This document shows positions 33,843 to 42,406 of a stretch of DNA of 60,107 bases, piece after piece. Every line of letters begins with the position of its first letter. Position 1 is the stretch's first letter. Below the pieces are notes generated by a model. It was not told the origin of the DNA. It saw nothing but the letters and a program-made list of their open reading frames with translations, and made no database searches. This DNA is from Candidatus Finniella inopinata. GTDB lineage: Bacteria > Pseudomonadota > Alphaproteobacteria > Paracaedibacterales > CAIULA01. The position numbers and the translations under genes were made by a program. The DNA is taken from NCBI RefSeq assembly GCF_004210305.1, contig NZ_SCFB01000004.1, positions 313,554 to 373,660 on the forward strand. Direction: 5' to 3'.

Positions 33843-35225
33843 ATGCGCGCTTTGATTTCCACCATTCTGCTGGCCACAAGTTTGTCATCAGCATGGTCCG
33901 CCACCCTTCAACAAGCTTTGGTCAATACCTATAACCAAAATCCTGAATTTAAGGAAAAACAAGAAACCGTCAAATCAGAACACGAGAAAATCGTTCAAGC
34001 CCTGGCTGGTTGGCGCCCAACAATAGAGCTCAGCACCAATATGGCTTTGAATAAACAAGTCAACTCCGGCAATTTGAAGGATAAGGATTTCATTAGCAGT
34101 TACCCGTCTAGTTATGAGGGGAATACACGTTCAGGCACTGTTCAACTTAAGCAGAATCTTTATAAAGGCGGCGGAACACTGGCGCAAACAAGGGGTGCTG
34201 AGAACGCAATTCGTGCAGCTTGGTCTTCCCTGCAAGTAACCGAGCAAAAGGTTTTACTGGAAGCTATCGAGGCTTACTTAGAGTTACTTTCTAAATTTAT
34301 TAAGGTTGATTTATACAAATCCAACAAACAAGCCTTAAGCAAAAACCTTGAAGATGCCCAAGAGAAGTTACGTGTCGGTGAAGAAACACGAACCCAGCTA
34401 GCCAATGCGCAAAAGGGCTTTGCTGACGCTGACGCTAAACTACAACAGACTGTAGCAGAACTAGAAGGCGCCAAAGCAACCTATGAAAGAATTACAGGGC
34501 TTAAAACGCCCCAAGAACTTACAAAACCTAAGGCCTTTCAACACTTGCCCAAGACCATGGAAGAGGCTTTCGAGATTGCCGAATCAGAGAGCCCCTCTAT
34601 TATTTTTGCCCAATTTGAGCATTTAGCCGCCCAGGCGGAGGCTGAAAGAATTACCGGCGGTCTCTTGCCAACTGTTGATTTTGTTGCCTCCAGCACCCGC
34701 AATGAATCCAGAACTGGTCAAAATGTTTATGGGACTGATTCAGCTAAAAGCAAAGATTACTATACGAACAATCAAGTGGCCGTTCAGGCGTCAGTGCCTT
34801 TATACGAGGGAGGAACTATTCGCTCTCAAAGAAGAAAGGCCCTGGAAGACGCCTCACAAAAGCGTATTGCCATTGACACAGCACGGCTAAAAATTAAGGA
34901 ACAGGTTAGACAAGTCTGGGAAAACTATCAGGCAGCCAAAAATAACATAGATAACTACCAAAAGCAGGTAGAGGCCTCACAAGTTAGCCTTGATGGTACA
35001 ACTCAAGAAATGAACGTGGGAAGTAAAGTTCTTTTGGACGTCTTAAATGCCCAACGAGACCTATTGCAAGCTCAACTGGCTTTAGTCGACGCTTCAAAGA
35101 GTTACTGTCTGGAAAGCTATCGTTTATTGTCGGTTATTGGTCGCCTAACTGCTAAAAATTTGAAATTAGAAGTTGATTATTTTGATCCTCAATCCCATTA
35201 TCAGGAAATAAGAGGGTCTTTTTAA
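33843..35225 (+). CDS. tolC: TolC-family outer-membrane efflux channel
   Basis: This 460-residue protein has a signal peptide (MRALISTILLATSLSSAWSA) and two OEP (TolC) repeats with the usual long helices (QALVNTYNQNPEFKEKQETV; VRQVWENYQAAKNNIDNYQK). TFNGLL-like ends and DVLNAQRDLLQAQLALVDAS are family signatures. It forms the outer duct for RND or ABC exporters; the RND system at 57.6-60 kb is a possible partner. An AAGGAG site precedes the start. Upstream lies an inverted repeat ACCTTAAGATAAGGT, perhaps an operator. It is followed by the PopZ-like gene after 19 bp, as in other Alphaproteobacteria. Confidence 0.93.
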   Translation: MRALISTILLATSLSSAWSATLQQALVNTYNQNPEFKEKQETVKSEHEKIVQALAGWRPTIELSTNMALNKQVNSGNLKDKDFISSYPSSYEGNTRSGTVQLKQNLYKGGGTLAQTRGAENAIRAAWSSLQVTEQKVLLEAIEAYLELLSKFIKVDLYKSNKQALSKNLEDAQEKLRVGEETRTQLANAQKGFADADAKLQQTVAELEGAKATYERITGLKTPQELTKPKAFQHLPKTMEEAFEIAESESPSIIFAQFEHLAAQAEAERITGGLLPTVDFVASSTRNESRTGQNVYGTDSAKSKDYYTNNQVAVQASVPLYEGGTIRSQRRKALEDASQKRIAIDTARLKIKEQVRQVWENYQAAKNNIDNYQKQVEASQVSLDGTTQEMNVGSKVLLDVLNAQRDLLQAQLALVDASKSYCLESYRLLSVIGRLTAKNLKLEVDYFDPQSHYQEIRGSF

Positions 35226-35244
35226 TATTTGACGAGGAATAAGG

Positions 35245-35838
35245 ATGGCAAACTTGAGACGAGACGATGACGGAGAAATGTCGATTGAGGAGATTTTAGC
35301 GTCGATTCGCCGCTACGTGGGCGATGACAGCCAACCGCAACCCCAAGAGGTGTCTTCCTTTTCAGCGCCCAAGTTTGACCCATCTCCTGCTCCCGCTCCT
35401 ATAAAAGTTGAAAAGGAGCAAACGACCCAAGCTTTCGCTGATTCTTTATCGATTCAGAATCCTGACCCTATTGATCCACCCCTCAGATCCGCCCCTGCTC
35501 CAGAAAATGTGATTCGCTTAACCGAAGCACATATGGTCAGACCGGCCCCCCAAGAGGCTGTTTTAAAGACGGAAATTCAACCAGAATTTCAAGAAGGGTT
35601 GTTATCACCCCAGGCTCAGGCCGCAACGATTCAATCTTTTGCCAAACTGGCTGAGGCTGCACATCACGTTCAGTCCGCACCCAAATCAGAACCGACCAGT
35701 CCAACCCTTGATCAGCTGATTGGTGAGTTGGCCCGCCCCATGGTCAAGCAGTGGCTTGATCAGCATTTGCCCCGCTTGGTGGAATTGACCGTTGCCAAGG
35801 AAATTGAGCGTTTAACCAAACAACTGCGTAACGATTAA
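35245..35838 (+). CDS. PopZ/DUF2497-family polar-organising protein
   Basis: This 197-residue protein opens with the diagnostic MSIEEILASIRRYVGDD, then a Pro/Ala-rich acidic linker (about 35-150) and ends with LIGELARPMVKQWLDQHLPR, the C-terminal oligomerisation helices of the PopZ family. In Caulobacter this protein anchors the chromosome at the pole. Here it is somewhat longer than PopZ and lies between tolC and a pseudouridine synthase. Its presence is one of the best pointers to an alphaproteobacterium. Confidence 0.88.
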   Translation: MANLRRDDDGEMSIEEILASIRRYVGDDSQPQPQEVSSFSAPKFDPSPAPAPIKVEKEQTTQAFADSLSIQNPDPIDPPLRSAPAPENVIRLTEAHMVRPAPQEAVLKTEIQPEFQEGLLSPQAQAATIQSFAKLAEAAHHVQSAPKSEPTSPTLDQLIGELARPMVKQWLDQHLPRLVELTVAKEIERLTKQLRND

Positions 35839-35841
35839 TTT

Positions 35842-36789
35842 ATGAATCAGGAAAATCCCCTTTCTCACCGTCTTGATCGCTGGTTAAGACGCAACGAACC
35901 TTATCAAAGTTTGAACCTAAGCCAGGCGCAAATCGAAAAACTTCTTCGTCAAAAAAAGATACTGGTCAACGGGCAGAAGGCCACCGCCAGCACCCGTGTG
36001 ACGGATCAAGATGACATATCCATTGCTAAGGGTTTTGATTTAGCGGCCCTGGCCATTCCTGAACGTCAAAATATTGATGTGTTCAGACCCCACCGTTACA
36101 GCCCTGATGACCTGGATTTTTTGCAATCACTGATTATCTGGGAAGATGACGAGCTGTGCGTTTTGAATAAACCCGCCGGCCTTGCGGTGCAGGGTGGAAC
36201 GGGAACCCCTTATCACCTGGATGGTTTACTGCAATATTACGGTAAGGGCCACCCTTTCCGCCTGGTACACCGATTGGATAAAGATACCAGTGGCGTCTTT
36301 GTGGTCGCAAAAACGTTACAAAAAGCCGTTGAATTGGCGCAGGCGTTTCAAGATCATACCGTCAAAAAAGTCTATTGGGGTTTTGTCGACGGCATCCCCA
36401 ATCCCCCCTCTGGTTCCATAGATGCCAAAATTTACAAGGAAGTCGGCCAGGGATTTGAAAAAGTTGTCGTTGATGCCAAGCACGGCAAACCCGCCCTAAC
36501 CGATTACCGCCTGATTAAGGCATTTGAGAGAGAAGGCTCTTGGCTTGAGCTGTCGCCTCAAACCGGTCGCACGCACCAGCTGCGTGTTCATTGTGCCTAC
36601 CGAGGTCACCCCATTTGGGGCGATGCCAAGTACGGCTCTAAGGTGAAGGAGGATATGTGCTTGCACGCCCGCCAGCTAAGCATTCCTGATGCAGATACCC
36701 GCCGGTTCTTAACCTTCACGGCCCCACCCCCAGCCCATATGGAAGATATTCTTAAACGATATAAAGTCGATTGGCAAAAATACTGCTGA
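35842..36789 (+). CDS. Pseudouridine synthase, RluC/RluD type
   Basis: This 315-residue enzyme has an N-terminal S4-like RNA-binding part (RLDRWLRRNEPYQSLNLSQA) and a catalytic domain with LVHRLDKDTSGVFVVAKT, where D is the nucleophile. ELSPQTGRTHQLRVH and PIWGDAKYG are further family motifs. It makes pseudouridines in 23S rRNA; RluC specificity is likely but not certain. It starts only 3 bp after the PopZ-like stop, so it is probably in the same operon as the upstream genes. Confidence 0.9.
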   Translation: MNQENPLSHRLDRWLRRNEPYQSLNLSQAQIEKLLRQKKILVNGQKATASTRVTDQDDISIAKGFDLAALAIPERQNIDVFRPHRYSPDDLDFLQSLIIWEDDELCVLNKPAGLAVQGGTGTPYHLDGLLQYYGKGHPFRLVHRLDKDTSGVFVVAKTLQKAVELAQAFQDHTVKKVYWGFVDGIPNPPSGSIDAKIYKEVGQGFEKVVVDAKHGKPALTDYRLIKAFEREGSWLELSPQTGRTHQLRVHCAYRGHPIWGDAKYGSKVKEDMCLHARQLSIPDADTRRFLTFTAPPPAHMEDILKRYKVDWQKYC

Positions 36790-36792
36790 GGA

Positions 36793-37677
36793 TTAGCCTC
36801 CCACAAACTCTTTCTGGTTCAATTCCTTTTGGTGGCGGCGATACTCACGATCTGTTTCCCTAGGCTCTGCAGCCCGCACGTTCTTTTCCAATTCCTTTTG
36901 CTTTTGGAAATAAACACTGCGCATCGAGGCATAAGGGTCCAGGGAATTTTTCTCAATATCATCCAAGGCCGTAATCAATTTCGCACGACGATTGGTAATA
37001 TCCAGCCCATACAATTCATACAACAACCACCGTTGCTGATGATGTCGATTATGACGACGATGGGTATTTTTGACGGCATAACTTAACGGATTCATAAACC
37101 AGTCGCCAACCATGCCATAGGTCCCGCGGAAGGAAGACGGTCCTAACAGCGCCAGCACCAAATAAGGCCCCGTCTCGACGCCCCATTTAGCGAACGTTTG
37201 ATTTAAGGTGGCCGGGTGCCCAGGAAGCCCCATCTCTCTCGCCACATCCATCAGCCCCAAAAGACCGATCGTCGAATTGATCACAAAACGGAAAATGGTG
37301 TGAAACGCCCGCTCCCCCTCCCCTTGTAAAATGTTATTCCCCAACGTCACAGGCGAAAATAAATTCTCCATAAAATTGCTAACGCCCGTCTTGGCAACAT
37401 CATGCACAATGTCATCATAAAGAATGGCAATCGGCCTGATAAGAACGCCATCCGCAACGCGGTTGAAATTAAAAACAACCCGGTTCAAGGGTTCCAAGGG
37501 ATCCGGCTCGTCCAGTTTTTCCACCTGGGATTGATCCTCGGCCCACCAGGGTGTCGCCTCACCACCAGAGCTGGCAGGCGCATCGCCAACCAGTTGTTCG
37601 GGGCCAACCATAGAAAACACGGGGGCTGATAGGAACCCCATGGAAAGGAAAAGTATGGGTAATAAAATATTGTACAT
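36793..37677 (-). CDS. mlaA: MlaA (VacJ)-family lipid-transport protein
   Basis: This 294-residue protein has a signal sequence at the N-terminus and the family words DPLEPLNRVVFNFNRVADGV, RFVINSTIGLLGLMDVAREM, and FRGTYGMVGDWFMNPLSY. MlaA removes phospholipids from the outer leaflet of the outer membrane. No lipobox cysteine is visible, so it may be membrane-held in another way. It is convergent to the pseudouridine synthase with only 3 bp between stops. The C-terminus is charged and longer than usual. Confidence 0.9.
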   Translation of the reverse strand: MYNILLPILFLSMGFLSAPVFSMVGPEQLVGDAPASSGGEATPWWAEDQSQVEKLDEPDPLEPLNRVVFNFNRVADGVLIRPIAILYDDIVHDVAKTGVSNFMENLFSPVTLGNNILQGEGERAFHTIFRFVINSTIGLLGLMDVAREMGLPGHPATLNQTFAKWGVETGPYLVLALLGPSSFRGTYGMVGDWFMNPLSYAVKNTHRRHNRHHQQRWLLYELYGLDITNRRAKLITALDDIEKNSLDPYASMRSVYFQKQKELEKNVRAAEPRETDREYRRHQKELNQKEFVGG

Positions 37678-37775
37678 TGTGTTTTAAATTTTAGAATTTT
37701 TTTTGAGATCGTAGCAAGGTTGGGCCAAGAATCCAAGCAATGATTTTATCTGGAACCTGCCTCCTGTCTCCCTCT

Positions 37776-37813
37776 TCATTGCGAGGAGCCCTAGGCGACG
37801 TGGCAATCCATGT
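37776..37813. repeat. REP-like palindromic element
   Basis: ATTGCGAGGAGCC, then CTAGG, then CGACGTGGCAATCC form an imperfect palindrome of the kind scattered through many bacterial genomes as ATTGCGAGGAGC...GCAATCC. One copy between mlaA and the Pmp-like gene. Function not known. Confidence 0.5.
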
Positions 37814-37907
37814 ATTTTTATTATCAAAAACCCCATAATTAACAATATATTAACCAATATTATCCATAATAATAATAAAAAAGATTTATTTACTATGGAG
37901 AATTACA

Positions 37908-40640
37908 ATGAGGTCCAGTTTATTTTTATTAGGCGTCAGCCTGTCGGCTATGTCCTGTGCGTATGGGAATGTGGCGATGTTAAGTGATTCTGGGGCACCT
38001 TCTAATCCATTAGGCTCCAGTCCTTATGCAACGATTAACGCGGCCCTTAATGCGGCTGCTACTGGTGGTACTGCTGGCGTCCCACTCACCACAACTCCCG
38101 TCCTTACGCTTACAGGGGATGATACTGCGGAAACTACGGAGAATACTCTGCCATCCACCATCACCTCGTTGACTATTAATGGTGGGGGACATACGATACC
38201 ACGACAGACCGGGGCTGGAAACTTTACCCTTTTAAGACTCTCTGGTACTCTTGATATTTATCCCTCTAACGTCACCTTTAGCAATTTTTCTAATAACTCG
38301 ACCCTAGGTGCAATCGTTGGTGGAGTTGGTGTGAACCTGAATCATTCTTCCATTAGTGGTGATACTACCTCCAATGTGATTTTTTCGGGAAACAACTCCC
38401 TCGTTGGAGGAGTTTATGGTACTCAGGGAGTTGTAAGTTTTACTAACACAAACCTGGTAACCCTTACGAGCAACAGTGCCGATGCTGGAGGGGCCATTTC
38501 TTGCAATGGCCTAACACTTTCCGGCACACGTCTGGTAACCTTTTCGAACAACAGTGCAGGAGATGGAGGAGCCATTTGGAGCCGCAGCGACGTAGATATT
38601 TCTGGGCCAACGGCCTTTACCAATAACACTGCGAGGAGATGGGGTGGGGCTGTATTTATGGCAAATCCAGATTTTGCTACATATCTTTCCTATAACGTGA
38701 CGAATCCTGTCACGTTGAATCCTCAATACTCAACGCCTGCTTTGGCCACGGCTGCTAACGTAGGCGGAGATAACGACATCGCTGCTGCTATAAGTGCTGC
38801 AATGTTCATCAAAGCTGGCACAGGGACGTTAACATTGAATACCGTTAACGTCAATTGGTTGGGGAATACGACAGTCAATGCGGGTAGTTTGATTATTGGG
38901 GATAGCAGCCATACAAGTGCGCAGTGGGGACCTAATCCCAGTGCGTCGCCTTCACAGGGAACCCCAGGCACCATCACCGTGAACGGCGGCACCCTGGGAG
39001 GATATGGGCAGATTCATGCAAGTGCTGTGACGTTTGGTGCGGGCAGTACGTGGCAGGTGGGTTTTGATTCTGCCCATCCCACAGTGGCACGGTTGAATGT
39101 GACTGGGGCACTCAGTCTTGATCCCAGAACTATTATTGACGCAACGCAAGTTACACTTACCCCGGGCACAAACTATACTATGGCTACCTATGGTACCTTG
39201 ATCGGAAGTTTAAGCGCGGTGAATATTTTGCAGCATAATCCATCGTCTAGCCTGAGCTTAAGCCAAACAGGATCTGGACCTTATACTCTTAGCCTAACGC
39301 TCACTGCTGTTCCCCCCATTCCAGCTGTTCCCACCATTTTGACGGCAGGCAGTGATGGTACTAATCATACAAGCCTTCATGGCGCTCTTACGACTACTGC
39401 CAGTACCACGCCATCCCTCACCTTCACGACAGCGGCGGATACAGTCGAGGCAACCAGCACTAATTTAAGCAGCTTCACTGGTGGTGTTTCTATCACGGGC
39501 GCCGCAGGGGGAACCACGATCATCCCGGCAACTGGTTTCACCGGTTCCCTTTTGACCACTTCCGGTTCCAACGCCTTGCTGCTGAAGCCGTCCAACCTGA
39601 CCTTTAGTGGGTTTTCTAGCACTGATTCTAACTTTCCTGGAAGTGTCATTAGTTGTGCTAATGCTTTGACGATTAATCCCACGAATCAGGTTACTTTTAC
39701 AGGGAACAGTTCTTCTGTTAGTACTGCCTATGCAGGGGCTATTTCTGCCGGCCAGGTGACAATTACTGGAACAAAACCTATGGCCTTTACGGGAAACACT
39801 TCTTCAAATGGTGGCAAAGGCGGGGCTGCGATTTCTTCTTCTGGTGCGGTGCAAATTTCAAGCCCAGTGACCTTTACAGAAAACAGTGTCATGGGTAGCG
39901 CTAATGGAGGGGCCATTTATTCTCTTGGACAAGTGGAAATTTCAGAACCTGCGACTTTTAAAGGGAACAGCTCAGTTAACAGAGGGGGGGCCATTTATGC
40001 TCCAGCGGTAGGTCTGACAGACACCCAGTTTGCCAATAACACTGCGACAACATCGGGGGGAGCTGTGTACACGACTGGAAACTTTACCTATAACGTGACG
40101 AAGGCGGTGACGTTGAATCCTCAATACTCAACGTCTACTGCAGCCACAGCTGCTAGCGTTGGGGGAGACAACGACATTGCTTGTCAAGGTGGCGGATCTA
40201 TGTTCACCGTAAACGCAGCCGTAGGAAAGACAGGGACGTTGACGTTGAACACAGTTAATGCCAATTGGTTGGGTGGTACAACCGTCAATGCGGGTGGTTT
40301 GATTATTGGTGATAGCAGTAATCCAAGCGCGCAATGGGGAAGTGCTGTTAACCGAGGAGCCATCAACGTGGGCTCGACAACAGGAGCTGTAACTGGGGGA
40401 ACCTTGGGAGGATATGGAACGATTTATGCAACCAGTGTAAACTTTGTTCCTCAAACAGGCACGCAATCCACCTGGCTTATCGGTATTAACCCTACCGGCA
40501 CCACTCCACCCTGTGGCGTCTTGAATATGACTGGCCAGTTAACGCTGCCATCAAACATTGAAATGATGGACTTGTGGCATCAGCTTTTCCAGTTGGTGGT
40601 TCTTACACTGTGGCGACAGGGTATATTAACAATATATTAA
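37908..40640 (+). CDS. Pmp-like repeat surface protein (main part)
   Basis: This is a 910-residue secreted protein with a signal peptide (MRSSLFLLGVSLSAMSCAYG). It has chlamydial polymorphic-outer-membrane-protein-like repeats: NNSAGDGGAIW, NNTARRWGGAVF, ENSVMGSANGGAIYSL, GNSSVNRGGAIYA and NNTATTSGGAVYT. They predict a right-handed beta-helix. The protein is built of two similar halves; VTLNPQYSTPALATAANVGG near residue 270 returns as VTLNPQYSTSTAATAASVGG in the second half. The last residues (after about 887) leave the pattern, because the reading frame shifts; the continuation is in the next entry. No autotransporter barrel is present. A role in host-cell contact is plausible. Confidence 0.8.
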   Translation: MRSSLFLLGVSLSAMSCAYGNVAMLSDSGAPSNPLGSSPYATINAALNAAATGGTAGVPLTTTPVLTLTGDDTAETTENTLPSTITSLTINGGGHTIPRQTGAGNFTLLRLSGTLDIYPSNVTFSNFSNNSTLGAIVGGVGVNLNHSSISGDTTSNVIFSGNNSLVGGVYGTQGVVSFTNTNLVTLTSNSADAGGAISCNGLTLSGTRLVTFSNNSAGDGGAIWSRSDVDISGPTAFTNNTARRWGGAVFMANPDFATYLSYNVTNPVTLNPQYSTPALATAANVGGDNDIAAAISAAMFIKAGTGTLTLNTVNVNWLGNTTVNAGSLIIGDSSHTSAQWGPNPSASPSQGTPGTITVNGGTLGGYGQIHASAVTFGAGSTWQVGFDSAHPTVARLNVTGALSLDPRTIIDATQVTLTPGTNYTMATYGTLIGSLSAVNILQHNPSSSLSLSQTGSGPYTLSLTLTAVPPIPAVPTILTAGSDGTNHTSLHGALTTTASTTPSLTFTTAADTVEATSTNLSSFTGGVSITGAAGGTTIIPATGFTGSLLTTSGSNALLLKPSNLTFSGFSSTDSNFPGSVISCANALTINPTNQVTFTGNSSSVSTAYAGAISAGQVTITGTKPMAFTGNTSSNGGKGGAAISSSGAVQISSPVTFTENSVMGSANGGAIYSLGQVEISEPATFKGNSSVNRGGAIYAPAVGLTDTQFANNTATTSGGAVYTTGNFTYNVTKAVTLNPQYSTSTAATAASVGGDNDIACQGGGSMFTVNAAVGKTGTLTLNTVNANWLGGTTVNAGGLIIGDSSNPSAQWGSAVNRGAINVGSTTGAVTGGTLGGYGTIYATSVNFVPQTGTQSTWLIGINPTGTTPPCGVLNMTGQLTLPSNIEMMDLWHQLFQLVVLTLWRQGILTIY

Positions 40641-41122
40641 GCACCAGTTTAAGTCCCCTGAATACCAAACTGGCGAAGTATGGCCTGCAACTTAGCGAAG
40701 CTGGTTCTGGGTGGTCTAACTCTCTGATCCTAACGCAAGCGACTCCTGCACCCACAAACACAACCGTCACCTTTACGACGGATGCTAAGGATAAGACCCC
40801 TAGACAGGATTATATTACGAAAACCGGAGAAGGGCTTTTGGTTCAGGTTGGCACCCCAAGGACATCGCCGAATGTCTTTAGCACAACAGATACCCTTTAT
40901 ACGGCGCCCTTAAGCTGGGCAGGCGGAACTCCTCCGACTTGGACAGGCTCGGCCCTTTTGCCAGCTGGCACCTACAACTGGCAACTTTGGAAAACCACAC
41001 AATATCAGGGGAATGTTCTCAAAGCATTCATCAACAAGGGTACGACAGTCCCGAATCAGATAACAGTGGACGCATCAGGCACAGTAACACCCTCATTACC
41101 TGTACCACTTGATCACGCATAA
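40574..41122 (+). pseudogene. Frame-shifted C-terminal part of the Pmp-like protein
   Basis: An open frame (about 182 residues from GTG 40574, but the shift could be anywhere between 40562 and 40640) continues the Pmp-like protein. ASAFPVGGSYTVATGY and the later LNTKLAKYGLQLSEAGSGWS match the end of the first half of the protein (TNYTMATYGTLIGSLSAVNI). The remaining 130 residues have no known domain and end in PLPVPLDHA. A single-base change accounts for the break, so this is either a true decay event, a phase-variation type break, or a sequence error. Confidence 0.6.
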
Positions 41123-41143
41123 AAGGACCGAATCATCAGAAAC

Positions 41144-41178
41144 AAAAAAAGGGCGGCTCAGAAATACCTGAACCGCCC
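41144..41178 (-). terminator. Rho-independent terminator of hpf
   Basis: On the minus strand GGGCGGTTCAG pairs with CTGAGCCGCCC (11 bp, one G-T pair) around a six-base loop and is followed by seven T. It lies just after the hpf stop. Confidence 0.9.
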
Positions 41179-41196
41179 TATCTGAAAGAAGTAAAC

Positions 41197-41763
41197 TTAG
41201 TTTTTCAAAGACGGGTCGATCCAACCCACGTTGCCATCGGGGCGTTTGTAAACCACATTAAACTGGCCGGTCGCGGCATTTCGAAACAGCAAGACGGGCA
41301 CTTCGGACAAATCCATGCGCATCACAGCCTCGCCCACCGACAAAGAAAGCGTCTGCGTGTTCATTTCCGCAATAATCAACGGGGCATCGCCGCCCGTATC
41401 TTCCTCGGTCGCATTCACCACATACTGCAAGGCCGGCATGGCATCATGCAATTCTTCACGGGGGTGGCGCTTGCGATTTTGCAGGCGATTTTTATATCGT
41501 TTAATGCGGGTTTGCAATTTGTGCAAAGCATTCGTGACAGCACGATGCGGATCCTGGTCTTGGCCATGACAATGAACCACAAAATGGTGTCCAATGTGCA
41601 CCGTGATATCGGCACCAAACTCATGGTTATCTTTTGACATGATAACATGCGCTTCTATGATGTCGCCCACATACTGTTCAACGACAGCCTTTAATTCTTG
41701 GTTGATAAACTCGCGCAGGCTTTCGCCAACCTCTATATTTTTTCCGCTAACCACTATTGTCAT
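41197..41763 (-). CDS. hpf: Ribosome hibernation-promoting factor, long form
   Basis: This 188-residue protein has the N-terminal HPF/YfiA domain (MTIVVSGKNIEVGESLREFI, ...HCHGQDQDPHRAVTNALHKL) and the C-terminal dimerisation domain (PLIIAEMNTQTLSLSVGEAV, VVYKRPDGNVGWIDP). The long form alone links two 70S ribosomes into 100S dimers in resting cells. It has a strong terminator downstream and is divergent from nothing; holC lies 80 bp upstream in the same direction. Confidence 0.95.
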   Translation of the reverse strand: MTIVVSGKNIEVGESLREFINQELKAVVEQYVGDIIEAHVIMSKDNHEFGADITVHIGHHFVVHCHGQDQDPHRAVTNALHKLQTRIKRYKNRLQNRKRHPREELHDAMPALQYVVNATEEDTGGDAPLIIAEMNTQTLSLSVGEAVMRMDLSEVPVLLFRNAATGQFNVVYKRPDGNVGWIDPSLKN

Positions 41764-41842
41764 ATTTTAAACTCTGTAAAGTTTTAATCTTAGATCACTA
41801 AAATTGATCTTATAGCAAAATGGTGATGGGGGCATCTATAAT

Positions 41843-42301
41843 TTACAACCGCAGATTTTCCCACTGACCTTGCAAGGTTTGGCGCCAATAAGTACACGTG
41901 TGCCCTTTTTCTTGGTAAGATTGGGCGCGCAGACGGGCTTGATCAAGAGTGTCCTGATTATTGCCATCGAATATATCCAAACATTTCTGGAAACCCAAAT
42001 CATCGCGGGTAACAGTTTCCCCAGAAGTGATCACCAAAACATCGGCCTGGTTGGGATTCTCAAAACGGGTCGTTAGCCAAATGGGTTGGCGATCAGCATT
42101 GCCGGCAGAATCTTTTTCACAGCCATGGGGCAAAAAAGCCAGCGTCGAATAGGTCCAAAGCGACGCATTAAGAACCGCCAGCCGTTCTTCTGAATCCACC
42201 AGCACAACGGCCCGCTGGCCGGCATCGTAAGCTTTCTCAAGCAATTTGGGTAATGTCTTTTCCATGGATGTGGCGGTTAACTGGTAAAAAACGATATCCA
42301 T
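41843..42301 (-). CDS. holC: DNA polymerase III chi subunit
   Basis: About 152 residues from ATG 42301, with AGGGGG eight bases ahead; a longer frame starts 48 bp upstream. The start MDIVFYQLTATSMEKTLPKL and the words LWTYSTLAFLPHG and DVLVITSGE mark the HolC family. The chi subunit links the clamp loader to SSB. The gene is complete. Confidence 0.9.
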   Translation of the reverse strand: MDIVFYQLTATSMEKTLPKLLEKAYDAGQRAVVLVDSEERLAVLNASLWTYSTLAFLPHGCEKDSAGNADRQPIWLTTRFENPNQADVLVITSGETVTRDDLGFQKCLDIFDGNNQDTLDQARLRAQSYQEKGHTCTYWRQTLQGQWENLRL

Positions 42302-42406
42302 CAAATAATTCCCCCTCATTTTTCCTGTGAACAACAGCCCCTTAACCAATTCTTAAGCCCTTTCACATTAGATTTAAAGAGAGTATTTGTAAATTAGGCT
42401 GACAGA

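Noticed and set aside
40562..40640. Programmed frameshift in the Pmp-like gene
   Set aside because: No slippery heptamer with a following hairpin is visible. A simple indel or sequence error explains it as well.
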